Source of the DNA: Pycnopodia helianthoides
Taxonomy: Eukaryota; Echinodermata; Asteroidea; Forcipulatida; Asteriidae
Length of the DNA stretch: 64,000 bases
NCBI GenBank assembly: GCA_032158295.1
Contig: CM063258.1
Coordinates: forward strand, 5,164,583-5,228,582
Direction: 5' to 3'
The position numbers and the translations under genes are program-made. The notes beneath the pieces are model-generated. The model saw nothing but the letters and a program-made list of their open reading frames with translations, did not search any database and was not told the DNA's origin. Below are positions 1-10,100 of this stretch, in pieces; the first letter of the stretch is position 1, and each line of letters starts with the position of its first letter.

Positions 1-1043
1 GTCTGTGAACATGTACAATAGTAAAAATACACAACATCATGTGACACGCTCTCGGCCAATCAACAGATAGAATCAAAGGAAGGGGTGTTATAATAATACT
101 ACAGGGTTCTTATGAAGTGCTTGATCACACCCTAGGGGCGTATCAAAGTGCTCATTGTTTTTTTCAACAGGATAAGCAGAGCTATGTTTTGAATTATGAG
201 ACCCTTTTACTAGTATGTAGCACCTTTCTAACGGTTTACGAGGTGCTGTGACTGATGCGATGATTTCGATCAGTATGCTCTGATCCTTACTGTTAGCCAG
301 AGGGGTGTCTGGGTGTCTTTTGGACACCCTGTTTTATCTGTCATTTACAGTAAATGCATTGTAAGTGTACAATTTGGACACTCTTTTATAAACTCCTGGC
401 TAAAACCTTGCTCTGATCGTCTTCTCCGATCATATTTAAATTGGTTTTAGGTTTAGGTTTTAGGTTTATTTCCATACCAATAGGTAGTACATGTACAATG
501 TAAGGAAAACTTATTATCGGAACTTAATATTAGTATGGGAAGGTCGCAGACAAGAAGCCTAAGCTTGTACAAGGTCTGGCCTCTTCAAAAAGAATACATG
601 TAAATATGAAATTACAATCATGAGTTTTCAAAATAAATAAGCAATAGTTATTATATGTTTTATTTATTGAATAATGTAATTTAATAAATTCATAACCTGA
701 TAAGTAATTAAATACAATTTAAAAGAAAAATAACCATCTTTAACTTAACAATTTTATTAATATTGAGTCGCATGGCAATTTAAGTAAAAATTCCTGAAGC
801 TCCTAGTTATCGTTAACTATATAAGAAGAAGTTTGTTTTTTGAAGTACTTCTTACATACTTCTTAATTGTATACAGTTTTATAAAAAATGGTGTTGAAAT
901 TTACCCAATTACAACATTTTTTTTCATGGGATAGGCGGATAAAATGTCAAATATGCATACCCTTCTATTAAGCAAACGTGTTACCATCAATACACCGTGG
1001 AGATTTTGAAAACTGTGTATTCCTGATTTCTTTCTTGTGACAG
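1..1043. other. RABL6 intron, left edge of window
   Basis: Intronic sequence upstream of the first visible RABL6 exon. About 92-262 is a diverged, reversed piece of the SINE body seen better at 12.23-12.67 kb; the shared words are AGAGCTATGTTTTGAA-like and TTTACGAGGTGCTGTG. The remainder is AT-rich and I see no gene in it. The earlier RABL6 exons, encoding most of the GTPase-like domain, must lie to the left of the window. Confidence 0.6.
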
Positions 1044-1149
1044 ACCACCGGACTCGGCCAAAGTACTACTAGCAGAGGCCTCGATGAAAAATGGCTTCGG
1101 TCTGAAATATCTACACACTTTCTTCAATGTACCATTCCTACAACTCCAG
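1044..1149 (+). CDS. RABL6: RABL6 exon: end of GTPase-like domain
   Basis: The acceptor follows TTTCTTTCTTGTGACAG and the donor is GTATGT. The first base completes a codon from the previous exon. The exon reads PPDSAKVLL then AEASMKNGFGLKYLHTFF and NVPFLQLQ. This is the strongly conserved last helix region of the RABL6 GTPase-like domain. It ends in phase 0. Confidence 0.93.
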
Positions 1150-4100
1150 GTATGTTGAAAACACGTTATGTTGTCTTATTGATTCTGACGCGATCAGAAT
1201 AACGGCGTGTCGTGGCCGAGCGGTTGACTGCATCGGACTCGAGTTCTGATGGCTGACTCGCGGAGTGTGTAGGTTCGATTCCCGGCCATGACACTTGTAT
1301 TGTAACACAGCTGTTGAATACCGTTGCGTATTGACCCATTTCAACCGATGTCACTCAAACAGTCAATTGACAACAGTCATGGGTGCACCATTTTTGTTAC
1401 CCGGGGCGTTTAGTCAAGGCGACGTGCGCACAGTTAGATGCACGAGATATCTTTGTGTGCAATTTGACTCCCAAAATGGCAGACCATTGGAAGACAGTGT
1501 GAGGGGTCAATCGGACATTCTTGCCAGACACACTGTCGTTACGTCTTTCTGTTGGGCACACATTGATTTGTTATTTCAACTTATCAAGCCGTGAGACTCA
1601 TTCAGAGAAACACATTGTGGTCAGTTTAACCAGGAAGTAAACACGGACTTGCCTGAGATTTTGTTGCCACTGCAAACCATTTGACTTGAAAATAATAATA
1701 TTTTGTTCTTGCCATCTTCGAATGACTGCAGAGAGAAACGTTACTACGCCAACTAGAAACAAATAATCTTGAAACCAGCGCCACACTGGACGAGCTGGAC
1801 ATGAGGAAGGAATCTGAAGATCAAAATTATAACTTGTAAGTATTGATTCAAATGGTAGAGAAGGGGTTGTGATTGGTTCTTGAATAGTAAGAGAGGGGTT
1901 GTGATTGGTTCTTGAATAGTAGAGAGGGGTTGTGATTGGTTCTTAATGGTAGACCAGGGTGTGATTGGTTCTTGAATGGTAGAGACGGGTTGTGATTGGT
2001 TCTTGAATGGTAGAGAGGGGTTGTGATTGGTTCTTGAATGGTAAGAGGGGTTGTGATTGGTTCTTGAATGGTAGAGACGGGTTGTGATTGGTTCTTGAAT
2101 GGTAGACAGGGGTTGTGATTGGTTCTTGAATGGTAGAGATGGTTGTGATTGGTTCTTGAATGGTAGAGACAGGTTGTACTATGGGTTAGTGTTCAACAGA
2201 GTTGGCAGCTATTTTATCAGACTGAAAGTTAACATTTGAACAAAAACACAAGACGGCCGGACTTGAGTCCAGTCATGAGTTGACTGGCCCGATGCTAAGC
2301 AAGACACGGCCTCGGGCCTGCAGTCCAGTGGTTAACTTTGAGCCCTGCTGTATATAAAAGTGTTGTGTTTTCTGTTCTGCAGGTATATAGAGAGCCTAGA
2401 GGAGCGGAGGAGGCAGAGGAAAGCCAAGGCTGCTTCACCTACAACACTCACACCAACAGTACCAAACGGCAGAGCACCTCAGACAACACTAGGTAAGCCA
2501 ATGGTGGAAGGATATTCCAGGGGGTTGACTTTGCCCGTATTTTGATTCTCCTGTTTACGACCGCCCTCCATTCATGAATTGTGTTGATTTGTGCCGCTCT
2601 TTAGAACATGGAGCCCCAAAGTGCCGGAGCTAATTTTTGCTTTAAGACAAGTCAGTGCAATGGATCATAATTGACTGTGATACTGTGCGCGGATCAAGGA
2701 GGTTGTCTATCGAACTCTTTCCTAAAACGCAATTTCTTGTGTGTTTTCCCACACCCCCCCCTCCTTCCCCCACGTCCCGCTATACAGCATCCCCTGGTAA
2801 CAATCAAGGGTCTAGCCGTTCTACCCCGGTCATGCAGAGCCCAGCCACCACACCAAAGCAAAACACCCCAACCTCGACCCCGGCCACGTCCCGCAAGAAT
2901 CCCCTGCCAGCCAAGGAAGCCCAGCAAGAGCAAAGAGCACCGCGAGCGAAGGACTCCGGAGGGAAGCAGGGACCCCTCCCCCGACGACCGACAAGCAGGC
3001 AGCAGCCCAGGCATCGTCTTTGTCACAGCGGTTCTCAAAATGGTTTGGTGGGGGCGAGTCGAGGGTGCAGCAGGGGACAAAAGAGGAGGATCTAAAGAAG
3101 CAGGTACAAGATAAGATTCACAGGCCATTGTTTGGGCTTGCAGGAATATAGACCTTGCAAGACTCGCACATATCGGAAACAAAAAAAACCAGCTCAAACA
3201 AAGACTAAATTTTTCTATGAAATCAAGTCTTCTTTTTAAATTATATTTATACAAAATTCTTGAAAGTTAAAAATACCCATAGCAAGTTGTTGTAAATAAA
3301 ATTTGAATTTTCATATGAAAAAATAGTTTGTTCAAATTGACCTTGAAACCAAATTAAAACTTGGGACGAGGATGCTTAGTTTTTGAAATCCCCATTTGCC
3401 AATCCTGCCCAAATTGTGTGTCCATTACATAGGTTTAATGACAACATGACCGGCAGTCGGGCACAATTCTTAGTTTTTTAACAAGTAACCCGGAAACGGA
3501 GGTCAAGTCCTATTCTCTGGTTTTCTTCATTATTTTGTTGAATTGGTTTTATTTTCATATTGTTTATCATTTAGTATTGCTGTACATTACAAACAACATC
3601 AAAGATTTTTATGACCATAAACTACGTCAAACCACAATAATTGACAAAACAAATCCCGCCCACGTAAAACTCCATGTGGTTGGGACCACAATGGTCCCGG
3701 AAGTTCAAATACGTGTGAGACTTTCAAGGTCTATTATGAACGGTATCAAGTGTGAGGAACCATATCTGTTGACACAATAACATTGTTTTAACAATAATAA
3801 TAAAAATAATAGTGGCTTCTTATAGAGCACTCAGTGACGCTCGAAGGCGCTTCAACATTCAGTATTTTCCTGCAAGGTATTGTGGAGCTATACGTTTTTG
3901 AAGTTTGAGACCTATTCCTTTACATAGCACCATGTAATGGTTTACAAGGTGCTGTGGCGCAATATGCTGCCAATCCAACCAGGAACACCGGGGCGAACCC
4001 CTTCTCTTTTCGATAAGTGCACTGGGTGCTTTTTTTCGTGAATTACACAAAACCTGGGACCTACGGCTTTCTGTCCCATCGAAGGACCCAGCAATAATGG

Positions 4101-7100
4101 TCAAGTGTCTAGCTTAAGGACACAAGTGTCACGACTCGAAACCCGCTCTCTGTTTTGGTCGACATACAGACTGACGGAGTAAAGTTTTGGTCGCCATAAA
4201 ATAGAACACCAAAATTGTTTAGATATACAAGCTGGAAAATGGGAACCAGCAGAGGAATAATATTTGGCATTTTGAGTTCAAGTGAACATATCCTTCAACG
4301 ATTACACATCGTGTTAATTGAACCAGAACATTTCTACGAAGTTGTTCCCCACAATTTTCTTCGGTTGATCTTTTGGCAGTGATCGAAACGGTGGCAGAGG
4401 TCACACCCGGTCCGATCACCAGCGTGGACGAATTCATTCCAGACGATGGACTAGGGGGGTTCCTTGATGACGATGACGGGCCGGGACGGAAAAAGGGCAA
4501 GCCCAAGAAGAAAGTAGAGAAGGTTGTGGCGAAACCCACGCCCCCAACACAAGAAAGTGACAGGTGAGTTGTGACATTTCTTTTCGTTATCGAATGACAC
4601 GATGCGCCGTAAGTGCTTACGCATGTCCCTTTGTTGGTGCTCACATGAAGCCTGTAAGCACAAAAAATTGCTAAGCACAGAAAAATATTGCTTACCAGAA
4701 ACTGGCTACCAGCCACCATTCCATAAAGTTTACATTGTTGTGACTGGTGTCCCAGGGTTGGGCCCATGGTATTATATAAACCCTGCTAAGCACATTCCTC
4801 CTTCTCGATTGAGTAATTATAGTTTATCACATGCTCCAACTCCTGTCTGTCTCGATACTTGGCTCTTATAACCGGCAAGATAGTTTTTTCCTCTTGGAAA
4901 GGGGCACGTCTACGTGGGAAATTTAGGTTTGTGCTGGAACAGTTCAAGGGTCACCAAGGCATTGACCAGGGGCATGGAGGCAATGACCAGGGGCATGGAG
5001 GCAATGACCAGGGGCATGGAGGCAATGACCAGGGGCATGGAGGCAATGACCAGGGGCATGGAGGCAATGACCAGGGGCATGGAGGCAATGACCAGGGGCA
5101 TGGAGGCAATGACCAGGGCATGGAGGCAATGACCAGGGGCATGGAGGCAATGACCAGGGGGCATGGAGGCAATGACCAGGGGCATGGAGGCAATGACCAG
5201 GGGCATGGAGGCAATGACCAGGGGCATGGAGGCAATGACCAGGGGCATGGAGGCAATGACCAGGGGGCATGGAGGCAATGACCAGGGGTATGGAGGCAAT
5301 GACCAGGGGCATGGAGGGGCATGGAGGCAATGACCAGGGGCATGGAGGGGCATGGAAGCAATGACCAGGGGCATGGAGGCAATGACCACGGGCATGAAGG
5401 CAATGACCAGGGGCATGGAGGCAATGACCAGGGGCATGGAGGCAATGACCAGGGGCATGGAGGCAATGACCAGGGGCATGGAGGCAATGACCAGGGCATG
5501 GAGGCAATGACCAGGGCATGGAGGCAACGACCAGGGGCATGGAGGCAACGACCAGGGGCATGGAGGCAACGACCAGGGGCATGGAGGCAATGACCAGGGG
5601 CATGGAGGCAATGACCAGGGGGCATGGAGGCAATGACCAGGGGCATGGAGGCAATGACCAGGGGCATGGAGGCAATGACCAGGGCATGGAGGCAATGAAC
5701 CAGGGATGGAGGCATGACCAGGATGGAGGCAATGACCAGGGCATGGAGGCAATGACCAGGGCATGGAGGTGAAATGGAGGCAATGACCAGGGGCATGGAG
5801 GCAATGACCAGGGGCATGGAGGCAATGACCAGGGGCATGGAGGCAATGGCCAGGGGCATGGAGGCAATGACCAGGGGCATGGAGGCAATGACCAGGGGCA
5901 TGGAGGCAAGACCAGGGGCATGGAGGCAATGACCAGGGGCATGGAGGCAATGACCAGGGGGCATGGAGGCAATGACCAGGGGCATGGAGGCAATGACCAG
6001 GGGCATGGAGGCAATGACCAGGGGCATGGAGGCAATGACCAGGGGCATGGAGGCAATGACCAGGGGCATGGAGGCAATGACCAGGGCATGGAGGCAATGA
6101 CCAGGGGCATGGAGGCAATGACCAGGGGCATGAGGCAATGACCAGGGGCATGGAGGCAACGACCGGGGGCATGGAGGCAATTGCCTCCGTTGCCTCCATG
6201 AAGTATCAGGCCTTCTGTGTATTACTGTAGTCCGCTGCTAAGAGCTGTTCAACACGGCTTTATTCTTTCACAACGTTATAACTGTTTTGAAGAGAGCCTT
6301 TTTTCCATTTTAGAAGGGCCCAATAATCTTGGCAAGACATTTCTTGACCTACGCCTCTTCTACACGGCTTGAAATCCTAGTTAAACTTTTTTTTCCCCCC
6401 CCCCGTACCCCTTTGAAACCAGTGATGAAGAAGTGAACCCTATGGTTGCCAGCTTCCAAGAGGAACTGGATTCCGAGGACGACATCACGCCGTTCAAACC
6501 CACCAACTCGGACCCCCAATTCCTGGTCACCTCAAGCTATGACGTTGACCTTTCCAGCGACGGAGAAGATGGGACGGCGATCACACAGACAGAGATGTGT
6601 CGCCGGAAGACGACGACGACGTCGACGAAAACGACGTCTACAAAAGTCTGAAACTGAAATCGTTATCGACAAATCATAAACAATCGCCCTTACTGTTGTC
6701 GAATCAAGACGGAGTGGTGAGCGTTTTCTCAAGTACGGTTGAAGAAGCACAGAAGGAAGCGGACATGCCGACATGGAAAAGCAGCGAAAAGCAGAGGAAC
6801 GGCAGCGAAACAGCATCTCCACTGTCACCTCAATATCCAACGTCAACAGATAGTACTAGTGAGGATGAACATGTTCACCAGGTAAGATTCACTGTACCAT
6901 GAGTACAGGGAGAGGAGGACGAGGGGTGTTACATTAGACAATTTCAGTTTATCACAGCATGCAAAAGAAAGATCACATTTTCCGTTGTGCCTGTAACTCC
7001 TTGAGTCGGGCTACATCCCGTAGCCTTAGATCTCAAGGGTATTTCTCAGGACCCTCGCTGTTCCCAAAAGCGCAGCCTTCTGTAACAGATCTACCCTCAC

Positions 7101-10100
7101 AGTTGTCCCTATATCGTTATTATTATATACTACTATTTCATTTTATCACGCATGCAAAAGAAAGATCACATTTTCCTTTGTGCCGGTAGCCCCTCAAGTC
7201 GGGCCCCGTCCCGTAGCCTTAGATCTCAAGGGTCTTTCTCGGACCCTCGCTGTTCCCCAAAACACCGCCTTCTGTAATAGATCTACCCACATTATAGATA
7301 ATATTTTATTGTTATATCGTCATGTGCCCGGAAGGACGCAACGAAAAGTTACTGGAGAAAGGGTGTAAGCATTTGTATCCAAAAATGCACTTCAAGAAAA
7401 CTGAGTGTGATTGTTTTTTTCGCCATTCATAAGTCTTCAGAGGAAGGTTTAAACTTCGCATGGGAATGGGGAAACATGTGTTTGGGATAATTCTAGCATA
7501 AAAAATGTAACATTAATGCCATATTTTTGGCAGAGGAGCCATTTTATTGCTTACGGCCTTTTGTTACTGACAAAAAAAGGAGTGCTTTTGTGTAACCGGA
7601 AGAAGAGTGTAGAGCCTTACGCCCTTTCTCTGTGCACACGATGGTATACTTCTGGTAATGAAACCAAAGATGCCTCATAAAGTGAACTTAATCACTGTAG
7701 CTCGTAAGCCCGAGGAAACCTGCAAACGAGGGAGCTCACTATGTGTGAACCAGAAACACCGGGGCTAACCCCCTATTCTTCCACGATAAGTGTTCTGGGT
7801 TCTTTTTAAGTGCACTACTAATCCTAGTACATTAGACCTACGGCTTAAAGGAACATTACAGAATGGTTTTTGCTAACAAAACAGTTGCTGGCAGTGTAAG
7901 CACTTTTTGTAATCCACCATATACATAAACTGACAAACCTGTAGAAGTTTGAGATCGATCGGCCATCTGGGTCACGAGAAAATAGTGAAAAACCGATTAC
8001 ACATTTTGCATGAAATCATATAGATTCAACAAATGAATAAAACGCTCACTGAGCGATAAACTCCAATCGGAAAATGAGTTTATTCATTTCTCATCAAATA
8101 TGGCATTTCAGATAGAAATATTTCAAGGGATGTTTTCTACTATCATCATCATTAGACCGTGTAAGTTTGATGTAAATCTGTGATCAAAAGTATATTTTAC
8201 AAGTTTTTTTCTTACCAATTCTGTAATGTTCCTTGAATGTCCGTTCTAAAGGACGAGGCAATCAGGCAAAGTATCTTGCTCGAGGACACAAAGTGCCACG
8301 ACCGGGTCTGGAACCCACACTCTGCTGATCAGAAACATCAGAGCTTGAGTCCGTGCTCTTATCTGCCACTCAATGCTGGAAAACACTGGTACAGGTTATC
8401 CACAATGGCTTTGGTCTGTAACAAAGGAAGCCCTGAATACAGGTTACCACTCGAGTCGCATTGATTTCTTTCTGTAAATTCAGACGGAATTTTCTGCTTT
8501 TGCTTTACGTTTAAAGTGACAGTCTTTACTTTGTCTTGATTGATTCCTAACAGCCAGTGAGTAGGACTTCCAGTCAAACGACTGACCAAGACACGTCGAC
8601 CGCATCGCCAGCCTCCCCGATGATCCAGCTACAACAGGAGGACTTCAACTTCCTGGAAAACGTCGGGTCCACCAAGAAACCGGGACTAACAAGTCAGTAG
8701 CAGTCTCATATTCCACGTCTTAACTATTTACTCCACCGGGCCCACTTGTGACCTTGATTCCTCTACCGTCTTCCACTCCTATTGTCACTTGACACCAGAA
8801 GTGTTTGGACGTTGAAGATAAGATCGGTGTGCCTGACCCGGTGATAAGCAGTTGTTACTCGAGCCTACAGTCCTGATCCTCTGCAATCGGACAACTTCCG
8901 ATGAAGTGGAAGGGTTAGGTTTACATGTATCCACTGAGTTTCTTTTATTAGGTTCCAGTTCTGTGATCCCTTTTTCTTGGAGCCTTTACCTTGAGTGGCA
9001 GTTTAATCAACTTGAAAGGTGGAACCCGCGTGAAAGTATAAATAAAATGAAACAAAAAGACTCTATAATTGGTATCGGGGATGAGAAATTTCTGACGTTT
9101 AGTTGACTTCAGATTATTTTATTTCTGCCTTGGGGGGGGGGGGAAGCTGTTAATTTTCTTCAGTTATAAAGAAATACTGCTCTTTGATCTACTTCTCTAT
9201 CTCTGAGGATACTGTTCCCTTAGTCTTCTTGAAATCTGTAGCTCCAGGGGTACCGAACAGTACACATGATTCTCCACATGCACAAGCTACATGTAGCGTA
9301 GCAGGCTGATTCGTGCAAAGTGCGGCCAACACGCAAACAAAAGTTTTTTTTTTTTTTTTAAAGAATATATTATACAAAAAAGCATAAAGATAAAAAACCA
9401 TTCTAGAGTGCCCCAGATTGCTCTGAGGGGCTTTTAAAACCAAAGTAATACCGATTAAAATACATTCCGAGGGCCTCGTTTCAATTCAGCGTGCTTTGGC
9501 CAAACTTCCAAAAATTGGGTCCAGACTGCCCCCCCCCCCCCACAATTTTGAAAAAATCCCGGGGAGAACCCTGACAGACGTTACCTCCTAACATTTCCAG
9601 ACCTTTCCAGTCACTGACTCTCACCTTTTTGGCCGGTATTTCAACTCCGCAGAAAAGCTGTCCTACCCGCTGATGATTTTGACAATCTCCTGGCGGTCGC
9701 CAAAGATGAAGACATCAGTGACACGGACACGGTGACGAGTACGAGCACAGCAGCTCGGCAGTCAAGAAGAAGAAGAAACACAAGAGCAAAGACAAGGATG
9801 CGGTGAGTGACTCCATCGTTTTTTCCCCGATCACTGTGTGTAGGAACCAAAGATGAAAAAAAGATAATTGATTTGGCACGGTGCGTAACCAAGAGTTTTT
9901 TAGCACAAGTACAACAAAATTATGCTTATCAGAATAAGGATACCAGCCAAACTACCCTGTCACAAGTACAATTTGTGTGTCCGGCACATTTCTGCCTAGC
10001 AATATTTTTCGGCTTAAGCAGCTCTATCAAAACATCACGAAACTACTGCGATCGTCAGATCCATTTCAAAAATACTTAACCTTTAAACGAAGCCAATTGT

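Noticed and set aside
2694..3254. 186-codon ORF on the - strand
   Set aside because: Shadow of the GC-rich RABL6 exon on the other strand; no domain.
4910..6199. Long - strand ORFs (up to 429 codons) of PWSLPPC-like repeats
   Set aside because: They are the complement of the 21 bp minisatellite; a period divisible by three keeps all frames open.
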